A stretch of 64,000 nt of DNA from Enterocloster clostridioformis (GCF_020297485.1 NZ_JAIWZC010000001.1:4216001-4280000); one strand, 5' to 3'. Counted from the stretch's first letter, positions 35,675 through 44,813 are shown. The notes: generated by a model from the letters alone, not told the origin. Numbers and translations: made by a program.

Positions 35675-36122
35675 ATGAAAGAATTATCAATCGGAACCCA
35701 TCTTTCAGTTGCCAAAGGATACGCCGCTCTGGCAAAGGACGCGGTCCAAATCGGTGCCAATACATTCCAGCTGTTCATCCGCAATCCCCGGAGAGCCAGG
35801 GCAAAGGAGTTAAAACCGGGGGAGATCGAGACATTCCTGGACATTTTGCAAAAGCACGGATGGAGCTGATGCCGGGAAACCTGTACAATCTTCATCCGGG
35901 CAGCCGTCTGGACCAGCCTCTGGACAGCGCCATTGAACAGATCACCCAGGGGCTGAACCATGTGATGTTCCCGGACATGAAGACAACGGTGCTGTTAGAA
36001 ACCATGTCCGGGAAGGGAAGCGAGGTGGGGAGAAGGTTTGAAGAACTGAAGGAGATATTGGACCGGGTGGTCCAAAAGGATCAAATCGGGGTTTGCATGG
36101 ATGCCTGCCACATGTGGGATTC
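35675..36122 (+). pseudogene. nfo: endonuclease IV, internally deleted and 3' truncated
   Basis: The first part (35675 to about 35860) encodes LSIGTHLSVAKGYAALAKDA and the following helix of an AP endonuclease of the Nfo family. The second part, in another frame from about 35863, resumes at MELMPGNLYNLHPGSRLDQP and runs through LLETMSGKGSEVGRRFEEL to the metal-binding DACHMWDS. About 40 residues are missing at the junction near KHGW, shifting the frame. The C-terminal third is lost where the gene meets intron-type sequence at 36123. It cannot make a working enzyme. Confidence 0.8.
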
Positions 36123-36434
36123 GATGACCGTATCTTTCGCCTGGATATTTTGTGGCGGGCATGGAAAGAAGTACGAGTAAACAAGGGAAGTGCTGGAATA
36201 GATGGCATTACCTTTGAGATGATTGAGGAATACGGAGTAGAAGAATACTTGTTGGATATTCAAGAGGATTTGCAGAATAAGGAATACAGACCTAAACCGG
36301 TGAAAAGCTACGGAAAAAGTAACAGCGGGGCAGCCTGGTTCGGCCTGGAGGACTCGCTTAGGGCATCCTCCGAGCCGTGGATACGCCAACGGATTTATGC
36401 CAAGCTCAATGGGAAGTTAAAGGAACAGGGATAA
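36123..36434 (+). pseudogene. remnant of a group II intron reverse transcriptase
   Basis: DDRIFRLDILWRAWKEV, NKGSAGIDGITFEMIEEYG and LQNKEYRPKPV are the N-terminal block of group II intron-encoded reverse transcriptases. The frame then leaves the family after YGKSNSG and continues with unrelated sequence to a stop at 36434. The catalytic YADD core is absent. It is joined directly to the broken nfo gene. Confidence 0.75.
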
Positions 36435-36438
36435 AACA

Positions 36439-36468
36439 CAGGCCGGATCCAATTGAGGAACCGGCCTG
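36439..36468 (-). terminator. hairpin terminator of thioredoxin
   Basis: CAGGCCGG (36439-36446) and CCGGCCTG (36461-36468) form an 8-bp GC stem. Read on the reverse strand it follows trxA and is trailed by TGTTTTAT. Confidence 0.6.
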
Positions 36469-36501
36469 CCAAAAAGGAATGCAAAAATGTGCGGTGGCTT
36501 A

Positions 36502-36819
36502 TTATTTTAACTTGCTGATTTCCTTATCAATATCTGATGGTGAAACCAGACCGATTGATTTGGATAATACCTCGCCGCGCTTGAAGTAGATAAGGGTGGG
36601 AACACTCATTACCTGGAAGCGGGCTGCCAGGTCCATCTCCTCATCAATATCTACTTTATAAAAATGTACGTCTGAAAATTTGTCCGCCGCCCGTTCTATG
36701 ACAGGACCCAGCATCTTACAGGGGCCGCACCAGGTTGCAAAGAAATCCACAACCACCAGCTCGTCATCAGCGTTTACAGCCTGCTCAAATTCATCCTTGT
36801 TCAAATGTTTCAATTCCAT
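36502..36819 (-). CDS. trxA: thioredoxin
   Basis: A 105-residue thioredoxin of standard length. The redox site is WCGPCK in DFFATWCGPCKMLGPVI, and the cis-proline loop is VMSVPTLIYF. It reduces protein disulfides in the cytoplasm. GGAGG lies eight bases upstream of the ATG. An exact TATAAT box on the reverse strand lies at 36865-36870, although the -35 is unclear. Confidence 0.95.
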   Translation of the reverse strand: MELKHLNKDEFEQAVNADDELVVVDFFATWCGPCKMLGPVIERAADKFSDVHFYKVDIDEEMDLAARFQVMSVPTLIYFKRGEVLSKSIGLVSPSDIDKEISKLK

Positions 36820-36864
36820 AGTTATTACCTCCAGGTTTTCTCTTTTTTGTGATTTGCTCTATTG

Positions 36865-36870
36865 ATTATA
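36865..36870 (-). promoter_or_regulatory. -10 box of trxA
   Basis: TATAAT on the reverse strand, about 46 bases upstream of the trxA start. The -35 is not well conserved. The region 36871-36971 is AT-rich and shows no gene. Confidence 0.45.
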
Positions 36871-36971
36871 GGATACCACATTTTGTACTTGTGTTATGTG
36901 ATAAAAATCACCGAACATTCATTCTTTAATCTTATATATAAGCTTGTAATGTTAAGCTGCTCTAATATAAA

Positions 36972-37150
36972 TTAATTTTCCTTTACTGTTTCATAGGGCC
37001 AGTCCACAATTTTGCCAAAATCATAGAAATGTTTGTATTCCCAATTCCACCAGCTGGTCTGAAGCACGCTTGTTGCGGATGCCGGTGCGGCAGTGGACCA
37101 AAAGGACTGCTTCTGTGTCAGGAAGTTCCTCGGGCTTCCTTTTCTGTAAC
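36972..37150 (-). pseudogene. 3' half of a rhodanese-like protein with a frameshift
   Basis: On the reverse strand, KPEELPDTEAVLLVHCRTGI carries the active-site cysteine of a single-domain rhodanese, followed by KRASDQLVELG. One base shift later the frame continues as YKHFYDFGKIVDWPYETVK to a stop at 36974-36972. The N-terminal half is missing. It is a decayed sulfurtransferase-like gene. Confidence 0.7.
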
Positions 37151-37169
37151 CAAAGATTGAACAGTTAAT

Positions 37170-37192
37170 ACTGTAACTATAGTATATACAGT
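37170..37192. promoter_or_regulatory. nested palindrome, possible operator
   Basis: ACTGTA (37170-37175) and TACAGT (37187-37192) flank a centre that includes ACTATAGT, itself a palindrome. The AT-rich 23-bp element lies beside the rhodanese remnant and 120 bases ahead of wzt. It resembles ArsR-type operators, but no regulator is adjacent. Confidence 0.35.
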
Positions 37193-37262
37193 TATATATG
37201 TCAAGGGGATTCTTAACTTTTTTTGAAAAATTTGGTTTAAGGTATAAAAATCCTGCATTCTA

Positions 37263-37271
37263 TGCTATACT
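37263..37271 (+). promoter_or_regulatory. extended -10 promoter element ahead of wzt
   Basis: TGCTATACT is an extended -10 (TGn plus TATACT), about 43 bases ahead of the preferred wzt start. It would let the second half of the polysaccharide locus be transcribed independently of the glf promoter now that the island separates them. Confidence 0.45.
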
Positions 37272-37313
37272 TATGCCTAAAGTGGAGAAGTATGCATAGA
37301 GATGGAGAATGCT

Positions 37314-38852
37314 ATGTCAGTGAAAGAACAGGACAATAAATATGCCATAGACGTTGCGGACGTGACCAAGGTATATAGATTATATGAGAAACCCATTGAC
37401 CGTCTGAAGGAATCCATGAGTATTTCCCATAAGAATTACCACCGGGATTTTTACGCGCTGAACCAGCTTTCCTTCAGGGTAAGGAAGGGGGAGACGGTGG
37501 GAATCATCGGCACCAACGGTTCCGGCAAATCCACCATATTAAAAATCATTACCGGGGTCCTTACCCCCACCACCGGGGAGGTAAAGGTGGACGGCAAGAT
37601 ATCGGCTCTTTTAGAGCTGGGGGCCGGATTCAATATGGATTATACAGGTATTGAAAATATATATATGAACGGCACCATGATGGGCTACACGAAAAAGGAG
37701 ATGGACGCCAAGCTTCAGGACATTCTGGAATTTGCGGAAATCGGGGATTTCGTGTATCAGCCGGTAAAGACTTATTCCAGCGGTATGTTTGTACGGCTGG
37801 CTTTTGCGTTGGCCATCAATGTAGACCCGGAAATCCTCATTGTAGACGAGGCTCTTTCCGTTGGCGATGTGTTTTTCCAGTCAAAATGTTACCGCAGGAT
37901 GGAGGAAATCCGCCAGAAGGGGACCACCATCCTCATGGTGACCCATGATATGGGAAGCATTATTAAATACTGTGACCGGGTGGTGCTGCTGAACAAGGGA
38001 GAATTCATCGCAGAAGGCCCTGCCGGCCGCGTGGTGGATATGTATAAGAAGATTCTGGCCGGACAGCTGGACTCCTTAAAGGCGGAATTAGAGCGGGAAA
38101 GACAGCAGAAGGAGAGCTTGTCAGGGGGAAGCGGGCAGGAAGATACCGGTAATGGTCCGGAACATACCGGTAATGCTCCGGAATATACCGGTAATGGGCA
38201 ACATACCGGAGCAGGAGCGGAAGGAAAGGAAACTGCCCGGAGCCAGGCAGGAGCAGGAACAAAATCCGGCGATGTGGAGATGTCTGATTTTTCCGGTGGT
38301 ATGGGATTAGAGAGAAGCCGTCTCATGAAGGACCAGCTGACCATTAATTATGACCGTACAGAATACGGGGACGGCCGGGCTGAGATTGTGGACCTGGGTC
38401 TTTTTGACGAGAGGGGAAATATCACCAACCTTTTGTTAAAAGGTGAGATGTTTACCATAAAAGAACGGATTCATTTCAATACAGAGATACAGTCCCCTAT
38501 TTTTACCTATACTATAAAGGATAAAAAGGGTACGGAGCTTACTGGCACCAACACCATGTTTGAAGGCGCCGACATCCAGCCTGTGAAGCGCGGGGATGAG
38601 TATGTGGTGGAATTCACCCAGAAAATGACACTCCAGGGCGGGGAGTATCTGCTGAGCATGAGCTGTACCGGATTTGAGCAGGGTGAGCATGTGGTGTACC
38701 ACCGCCTGTACAACGTGACCAATATTACGGTTATTTCCAATAAAAATACGGTTGGGGTGTATGATATGGAGTCCCAGGTAAAGGCCGAGAAGGTGGAGGC
38801 CGGGAATACCCAGGTCGGTAATGCGCGCCCAACTGTGAACGGAGGATTATAA
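37314..38852 (+). CDS. wzt: polysaccharide ABC exporter ATPase with carbohydrate-binding C domain (Wzt)
   Basis: A 512-residue ATPase partner of Wzm. Walker A is GTNGSGKSTILKIITG, the ABC signature is YSSGMFVRLAFALA and Walker B is ILIVDEALSVGD. After residue 250 comes a low-complexity Gly/Thr/Asn linker with TGN repeats, then a Wzt-type C-terminal beta-sandwich (from about residue 345) that in other systems recognises the finished glycan end. GGAG six bases ahead favours ATG 37314 over ATG 37302. The C domain implies that chain termination is checked before export. Confidence 0.9.
   Translation: MSVKEQDNKYAIDVADVTKVYRLYEKPIDRLKESMSISHKNYHRDFYALNQLSFRVRKGETVGIIGTNGSGKSTILKIITGVLTPTTGEVKVDGKISALLELGAGFNMDYTGIENIYMNGTMMGYTKKEMDAKLQDILEFAEIGDFVYQPVKTYSSGMFVRLAFALAINVDPEILIVDEALSVGDVFFQSKCYRRMEEIRQKGTTILMVTHDMGSIIKYCDRVVLLNKGEFIAEGPAGRVVDMYKKILAGQLDSLKAELERERQQKESLSGGSGQEDTGNGPEHTGNAPEYTGNGQHTGAGAEGKETARSQAGAGTKSGDVEMSDFSGGMGLERSRLMKDQLTINYDRTEYGDGRAEIVDLGLFDERGNITNLLLKGEMFTIKERIHFNTEIQSPIFTYTIKDKKGTELTGTNTMFEGADIQPVKRGDEYVVEFTQKMTLQGGEYLLSMSCTGFEQGEHVVYHRLYNVTNITVISNKNTVGVYDMESQVKAEKVEAGNTQVGNARPTVNGGL
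38144..38212 (+). repeat. short tandem repeats in the Wzt linker
   Basis: ATACCGGTAATG followed by (G/C)TCCGGAA recurs at about 21-bp spacing from 38144, giving DTGNGPE, HTGNAPE, YTGNG and HTG. The repeats are in frame and lie in the flexible linker between the ATPase and the glycan-binding domain. Confidence 0.75.
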
Positions 38853-38858
38853 CTTTCC

Positions 38859-41800
38859 ATGAAGGATATCAGTTATGAAATATTAGATTTATTCAGACAA
38901 TATGGAAGCGGTCCTGAGGGTATCAGGAAGGCCCTGGACAATCAGTCCAGGCCGGAGGTGCTCCACGCGCTGTCTGACATAAGGGAAAATCTTCTGGAGT
39001 GGCTTGATTATACGGGCTGCGGGGAAGTGCTTCAGATTGGCTCAGGCTATGGCGTTCTGACAGGACTGCTGGCCTCCAGGTGCGCTCATGTGACGGTCAT
39101 GGACGAAGCGGATGAAAACCTGGCCGTAAATCAGGAGCGCAACAAGGCTTACAGCAATATCACATATGGCTTTAAGACGGGGACGCAGGCAGGACAGCCG
39201 GAGCCGTCATTTGACCTTGTGGTTATCGGCGGACTCAGGGAAGGGCAGGAAATACGGGATGCAGTTACCTTCGGCGCCTCCTTTCTGAAACAGGAAGGCC
39301 GTCTGGTAATTGCGTGTGAAAATGCATTGGGACTCAGGTACCTGGCAGGGGGAAACCATGAGGAAGGCTTTTGTACCAGAAAACAGGCGGAGGAAGCCTG
39401 CCAGGGGGCAGGACTCACCCGGGCGGATTTCTATTATCCGGTGCCCGACCACAGAATGCCCATATCACTTTACTCAGACCGGTATCTGCCGGGAAAGGGA
39501 GAAATCACCAGCCCGTCTGTGTCCTATGAAAGTCCGCGGTATGCCTGCCTCAATGAAGGGGAAGTGTATGACCGTCTGATTGAGGAAAATGACTTTGGCC
39601 GGTTTGCCAATTCCTTCCTGATTATTGCCTCTAAGGGCGGCGGACAGGAGAAAACCATTTTCGCGAAGTATAACCGTACCAGAAAAGAGGAATTCCGGAT
39701 TCGTACCAGCATACGGGAACTGAACGGAGAGCGCCGGGTGGAGAAGGCTGCTCTGGACGGGGCGGGAAGCTTCCACATCCTTTCCCTGAGAAAAAAATGC
39801 CGGCAGTTAAGGCAGCTGAATCCCAGGGTCAGAATCCTGGAGCCGGAGATATCCGGGGACGGCAGCAAGGTGGAGTTCTGTTTCCTGAAAGGTATCACCC
39901 TGGCAGAACGTCTGGGCCAGGGCATCAGAGACGGCAGGGCGCCTGTGGAGGACATTAAGGCAGCGCTTCAGTTTCTCTATGATGTGACGGAGGACCAGAT
40001 TGTTCCGTTTTCCGTGACGCCGGAGTTTACCCGGACCTTTGGGCCGGTTCCGGATTTTGATGATTTTTCTTATAAAGTAAGCAACATTGACGGGCTCTTT
40101 GAGAATCTGATGATTACAGAAACGGACGGGGATGAGCAGCTGTACTGTCTGGATTACGAGTGGGTCTTTGATTTCCCGGTTCCTGCCCGTTTTGTACAGT
40201 ACCGCAATCTGGCTTATTTCTATTATAAATACCGGGGCTTGATGTCATATACTGACCTGGAGGAATTTTTACAGGAGTTTGGCATAGGAAGTGAGATGGC
40301 ATCTGTGTACGCGTCCATGGAGGATTCCTTCCAGTCCTATGTCCATGGGGACGCTGTCCAGGGATACCTGGTGAATTACCGGCAGAAAGTCACGACCCTG
40401 GCTGAACTTAAGGAGACAGACCGGGCCCTGTCGCAGGCAAAGGACCGTATCAGCCAGCTTCAGGCAGAGGTGGAGGAAAAGAACCTTCAAATCCGTAAAG
40501 AGCAGGAGGTACAGCGCCTTACCAATAACCATGTGGCAAATTTGGAAGTGATGATTAAGGACCTGCGCCATGAAATCGACGAGCTGGGCAAGCTGGCAAC
40601 CTATCTCAACGGGCATGAAGCCCTTGTGTTCAAAGCCCGGCGCAGGCTGGGAGCCCAGGTCAACAAGGCATTTCCAAGGGGCACGCGCAAACGCAAGATA
40701 CTCAACTATTGTTTTAATACAGTGAAGCATCCGGTGCGTTACGGCAGGCTGTACGCCACCAAAGAGGGACGCAACCAGATAGACGGCGATTTTAAGATTG
40801 GTGAGGAATATCTCAAATACGGCAGACTGGTATTTCCCCAAGTGCCGGGCAGGGGTGGATATACAGACGCGGGCAGCGGCGCGGAAACATGGGACGGTCC
40901 GATGGTTTCTATCGTGATTCCCTGTTATAACCAGGTCCACTATACCTATGCGTGCCTCCAGTCCATCCTAGAGTTTACAAAGGATGTCACCTATGAGGTC
41001 ATCATTGCCGACGACGTGTCAGCCGATGCGACGGCAGAGCTGAACCGGTATGTGGATGGACTTGTAATCCGCAGAAATGAGACAAACCAGGGTTTCCTGC
41101 GCAACTGCAACCAGGCGGCAAAGGCTGCCAGGGGAAAATACATCATGTTCCTCAATAATGACACCAAGGTGACAGAAGGCTGGCTTTCCTCCCTGGTGAA
41201 CCTGATTGAGTCCGATACTTCCATCGGCATGGTCGGATCCAAGCTGGTGTACCCGGACGGACGCCTCCAGGAAGCAGGAGGCATTATCTGGAGTGACGGT
41301 TCCGGCTGGAACTACGGCCGTCTGGATGATCCGGACAAGGCAGAATACAATTATGTAAAGGATGTGGACTATATATCGGGGGCTGCCATCCTGCTGAGCA
41401 CGGCTCTGTGGAAGCGGATTGGCGGATTTGACGAGCGGTTTGCCCCGGCTTACTGCGAGGATTCGGATCTGGCTTTTGAGGTGAGAAAGGCCGGATACAG
41501 GGTTGTCTACCAGCCTCTCTCCAAGGTGATCCACTTTGAGGGTGTTTCCAACGGTACGGATGTAAACGGAACAGGTCTGAAACGCTACCAAGTGGAGAAC
41601 AGTAAAAAGCTGAAGGAAAAATGGGCGGAGGAATTTAAAAAGCAGTGTGTCAACACCGGAAATCCCAATCCATTCAGGGCCAGGGAGCGCAGCCAGGGAA
41701 AGAAAATCATCCTGGTGGTGGACCACTATGTACCCACCTTTGACAGGGACGCGGGCTCCAAGACAACCTACCAGTACTTGAAAATGTTTCTGAAAAAGGG

Positions 41801-42806
41801 TTATGTGGTGAAGTTCCTGGGAGATAATTTCCTTCATGAGGAGCCCTATACCACTACCCTTCTGCAAATGGGAATCGAGGTTCTCTACGGAGACACATAC
41901 GCGGCAGGTATCTGGGACTGGTTAAAGACAAATGGAGACGAGATATCATTTGCATACCTGAACCGTCCCCATATTGCCGCCAAGTATGTGGATTTTATAA
42001 AAGATTACACCAATATGAAGGTGATTTATTATGGACACGACCTGCACTTCCTTCGTCTGGGAAGGGAATATGAGCTTACCGGCGATATCAACATTAAGAG
42101 GGAGGCGGATTACTGGAAATCCGTGGAGCTGACCATGATGCACAAGGCGGCTGTTTCTTATTATCCTTCTTATGTGGAGATCAACGCCATTCACGCCATC
42201 GACGGAAGCATTCCCGCAAAGGCCATTACGGCGTATGTCTATGACACCTTCCTGGATAACATACAGGATGACTTTGGGGAGAGAGAAGGACTGCTGTTTG
42301 TAGGCGGGTTCGCCCATCCGCCCAATGCGGATGCGGTGCTGTGGTTTGCCAGAGAAATATTCCCTCTTATACGCAGGGAACTGCCGGATGTGAAATTCTA
42401 TGTGGCAGGCTCCAAGGTGACAGATGAAATCAAGGCCTTGGAGGAGACGGAAAGCGGAATCATCATCAAAGGTTTTGTGAGCGAGGAGGAGCTGGCGCAG
42501 CTCTACGGCCAGTGCAGAGTGGTGGTGGTGCCGCTGAGATACGGGGCCGGCGTGAAGGGAAAGGTAGTGGAAGCCATTTACAACGGAGCCCCCATTGTGA
42601 CCACATCCACAGGGGCAGAGGGAATTCCCTTTGCGGACACAGTGCTGGAGATAGAGGACCAGGCAGAATCCTTTGCCAGAAAGACCGTGGAATTATATCA
42701 GGACAAGGAACGTTTAAACCAGCTTTGCCACAGGACCCAGGATTATATAAAGAAGCACTATAGCCTGGATGGAGCCTGGAAGGCGGTGGAGGGGGACTTT
42801 CGTTGA
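38859..42806 (+). CDS. giant fusion: methyltransferase, phosphotransferase-like region, coiled coil, GT2 and GT4
   Basis: A 1315-residue protein. Residues 1-210 look like a SAM methyltransferase (VLQIGSGYGVLTGLLAS at 58-74). Residues about 230-500 form a domain with FAKYNRTRKEEFRIRTSI and CLDYEWVFDFPVPARF, which weakly resembles aminoglycoside-phosphotransferase-like kinases. Residues 510-590 are a heptad-rich coiled coil. Residues 682-930 are a GT2 domain (VSIVIPCYNQVHYTYACLQS; FLNNDTKVTEGW). Residues 948-1315 are a GT4-like domain (VDHYVPTFDRDAGSKTTYQY; PLRYGAGVKGKVVEA). The order matches chain-length regulators such as WbdD (methyltransferase plus kinase plus coiled coil) joined to polymerising transferases. 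It lies six bases after wzt. Confidence 0.8.
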   Translation: MKDISYEILDLFRQYGSGPEGIRKALDNQSRPEVLHALSDIRENLLEWLDYTGCGEVLQIGSGYGVLTGLLASRCAHVTVMDEADENLAVNQERNKAYSNITYGFKTGTQAGQPEPSFDLVVIGGLREGQEIRDAVTFGASFLKQEGRLVIACENALGLRYLAGGNHEEGFCTRKQAEEACQGAGLTRADFYYPVPDHRMPISLYSDRYLPGKGEITSPSVSYESPRYACLNEGEVYDRLIEENDFGRFANSFLIIASKGGGQEKTIFAKYNRTRKEEFRIRTSIRELNGERRVEKAALDGAGSFHILSLRKKCRQLRQLNPRVRILEPEISGDGSKVEFCFLKGITLAERLGQGIRDGRAPVEDIKAALQFLYDVTEDQIVPFSVTPEFTRTFGPVPDFDDFSYKVSNIDGLFENLMITETDGDEQLYCLDYEWVFDFPVPARFVQYRNLAYFYYKYRGLMSYTDLEEFLQEFGIGSEMASVYASMEDSFQSYVHGDAVQGYLVNYRQKVTTLAELKETDRALSQAKDRISQLQAEVEEKNLQIRKEQEVQRLTNNHVANLEVMIKDLRHEIDELGKLATYLNGHEALVFKARRRLGAQVNKAFPRGTRKRKILNYCFNTVKHPVRYGRLYATKEGRNQIDGDFKIGEEYLKYGRLVFPQVPGRGGYTDAGSGAETWDGPMVSIVIPCYNQVHYTYACLQSILEFTKDVTYEVIIADDVSADATAELNRYVDGLVIRRNETNQGFLRNCNQAAKAARGKYIMFLNNDTKVTEGWLSSLVNLIESDTSIGMVGSKLVYPDGRLQEAGGIIWSDGSGWNYGRLDDPDKAEYNYVKDVDYISGAAILLSTALWKRIGGFDERFAPAYCEDSDLAFEVRKAGYRVVYQPLSKVIHFEGVSNGTDVNGTGLKRYQVENSKKLKEKWAEEFKKQCVNTGNPNPFRARERSQGKKIILVVDHYVPTFDRDAGSKTTYQYLKMFLKKGYVVKFLGDNFLHEEPYTTTLLQMGIEVLYGDTYAAGIWDWLKTNGDEISFAYLNRPHIAAKYVDFIKDYTNMKVIYYGHDLHFLRLGREYELTGDINIKREADYWKSVELTMMHKAAVSYYPSYVEINAIHAIDGSIPAKAITAYVYDTFLDNIQDDFGEREGLLFVGGFAHPPNADAVLWFAREIFPLIRRELPDVKFYVAGSKVTDEIKALEETESGIIIKGFVSEEELAQLYGQCRVVVVPLRYGAGVKGKVVEAIYNGAPIVTTSTGAEGIPFADTVLEIEDQAESFARKTVELYQDKERLNQLCHRTQDYIKKHYSLDGAWKAVEGDFR

Positions 42807-42942
42807 TTCCTCAGAGGCGCGTGGGGCGCCGCAAAGCCAGCATGCCCGGACAATGCAACCGCGCTCCCGCTCAGTCTGTGCTGGCAAAATTAAGGTATAA
42901 CGATGTCCGCCGGGGGAGAAATAGTATAGGAGGAAATGTTGA

Positions 42943-43650
42943 ATGCAGGCTATTTTGTTGGCAGGCGGTCTGGGGACCAGGCTTCGCAGTGTGGTGAGCG
43001 ACCGGCCCAAGCCAATGGCGTTGATTGAAGGGAAGCCTTTTATGGAATATGTGACCCGTGAGCTGGTCCGCCATGGGGTTACGGATATTGTTTTTGCCGT
43101 GGGATATAAGGGGACTATGGTGGAGGAGCATTTCGGTGATGGGGCTGCTTTTGGGTTTCATGCTGATTATGCCTATGAGGAGACGCTTCTGGGTACGGCA
43201 GGGGCCATAAAGAATGCGGGCAGGTTTATCACAGAGGATTGTTTTTATGTGCTGAATGGGGATACATTTTACCAGATTGACTATACACGGCTCCTGAGAC
43301 AGCAGGACAGCCAGAATTTGGATATGGCTCTGGTACTGCGCAGGGTGCCCGACGTTTCGCGGTACGGCCAGGCGGTTTTGGACCGGGATGGATTCCTGAC
43401 CGGGTTTAATGAAAAGACAGAGGATGCCAGGGAAGGGACGATCAACGGAGGCATTTACCTTATGAAACAGCGGCTGCTGGATGAAATACCGGAGGGAAAG
43501 GTGTCGCTGGAAAATGACATGATACCCAGGTGGCTGTCAGAGGGAAGGCGTCTGGGAGGCTTTGTCAATGACGGGTATTTTATTGACATTGGCATTCCGG
43601 AGGCGTATTTCCAGTTTCAGAAGGATGTAAAGAATAAGGCGGTCATTTGA
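42943..43650 (+). CDS. hddC: D-glycero-alpha-D-manno-heptose 1-phosphate guanylyltransferase
   Basis: A 235-residue nucleotidyltransferase. ILLAGGLGTRLRSVVSDRPKPM is the nucleotide-binding start and LNGDTFYQID the metal site. It resembles HddC, which makes GDP-D-glycero-alpha-D-manno-heptose. The three following genes encode the other steps of exactly this pathway, which settles the call. AGGAGG lies seven bases before the ATG. Alone it could be any sugar-1-phosphate nucleotidyltransferase. Confidence 0.85.
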   Translation: MQAILLAGGLGTRLRSVVSDRPKPMALIEGKPFMEYVTRELVRHGVTDIVFAVGYKGTMVEEHFGDGAAFGFHADYAYEETLLGTAGAIKNAGRFITEDCFYVLNGDTFYQIDYTRLLRQQDSQNLDMALVLRRVPDVSRYGQAVLDRDGFLTGFNEKTEDAREGTINGGIYLMKQRLLDEIPEGKVSLENDMIPRWLSEGRRLGGFVNDGYFIDIGIPEAYFQFQKDVKNKAVI

Positions 43651-43684
43651 CAGCCTAAACGAAAGACAGAGAGAGGAGACACAT

Positions 43685-44755
43685 ATGGTTATCAGAGGAA
43701 GGGCGCCTTTAAGGGTCAGCTTTGGAGGCGGCGGTACGGATGTGGCACCATTCTGCGAGGAGCAGGGAGGGGCCATCATCGGCAGCACCATCAATAAATA
43801 TGCCTACTGTTCCATTGTGCCCAGGGAGGACGACCAGATTGTGGTTCATTCCCTGGACTTTGACATGACAGTGAAATATAATACAAGCGAAAATTATGTG
43901 TATGACGGAAAACTGGATTTGGTGACGGCGGCCCTTAATGCCATGGGCATTGACCAGGGCTGCGAAGTGTACCTTCAGTGCGACGCGCCTCCCGGCTCCG
44001 GCCTTGGAACCTCGTCCACCGTCATGGTGGCCATGCTCACTGCCATGGCCCGCTGGAAGGGTGTGATGATGGATGCATATGCCCTGGCGGACCTTGCTTA
44101 TCAGGTGGAACGCCTGGATTTAAAGATTGACGGAGGATACCAGGACCAGTATGCGGCTGCCTTTGGAGGTTTCAATTTTATTGAATTCCACGGACGCAAC
44201 AATGTGGTGGTAAATCCTCTGCGCATTAAAAAGGACATCATACACGAGCTCCAGTATAATCTCCTTCTCTGCTATACCGGAAAAATCCATGTCTCTGCCA
44301 ATATCATCAAGGACCAGGTGCAAAACTATGAGAAAAAGGATGCCTTTGAGGCCATGTGTGAGGTAAAGGCCCTGGCCTATGCCCTGAAGGATGAGCTGCT
44401 AAAGGGAAATCTCCACAGCTTCGGCAAGCTTCTGGACTATGGCTGGCAGAGCAAGAAGCGCATGAGCAGCAAGATAACAAATCCGCAGATTGACCAGCTG
44501 TATGAAGAGGCTCTGAAGGCAGGCGCCCTGGGAGGCAAACTTCTGGGAGCAGGCGGAGGCGGTTACCTTCTCATGTACTGCCCTTACAATGTGCTCCACA
44601 AGGTGGCTGCCCGCATGGAGCAGGCAGGAGGACAGCTGGCGGACTGGAATTTTGAACTGCGCGGCGCCCAGAGCTGGGTGGCGGATGAATCGAGATGGAA
44701 GTATGACCAGGTGAAGGTCCATATGCCCAATGGCGAGTACAGGTTTAACATTTAA
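43685..44755 (+). CDS. hddA: D-glycero-alpha-D-manno-heptose 7-phosphate kinase (GHMP family)
   Basis: A 356-residue GHMP kinase. RAPLRVSFGGGGTDVAPF is the N-terminal motif, PPGSGLGTSSTVMVAML is the ATP-binding loop and LLGAGGGGYLLMY is motif 3. HddA phosphorylates D-glycero-D-manno-heptose 7-phosphate at C1 to the 1,7-bisphosphate of alpha configuration. It lies between hddC and gmhB. Confidence 0.88.
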   Translation: MVIRGRAPLRVSFGGGGTDVAPFCEEQGGAIIGSTINKYAYCSIVPREDDQIVVHSLDFDMTVKYNTSENYVYDGKLDLVTAALNAMGIDQGCEVYLQCDAPPGSGLGTSSTVMVAMLTAMARWKGVMMDAYALADLAYQVERLDLKIDGGYQDQYAAAFGGFNFIEFHGRNNVVVNPLRIKKDIIHELQYNLLLCYTGKIHVSANIIKDQVQNYEKKDAFEAMCEVKALAYALKDELLKGNLHSFGKLLDYGWQSKKRMSSKITNPQIDQLYEEALKAGALGGKLLGAGGGGYLLMYCPYNVLHKVAARMEQAGGQLADWNFELRGAQSWVADESRWKYDQVKVHMPNGEYRFNI

Positions 44756-44813
44756 TGTTAAATGACCGGGCACGGATTGAAACAAGGAATATAACATACA
44801 GGATGGATGTGCA

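Noticed and set aside
38144..38212. Possible CRISPR-like or recombination repeat
   Set aside because: The repeats are in frame inside the Wzt coding sequence and encode a low-complexity linker.
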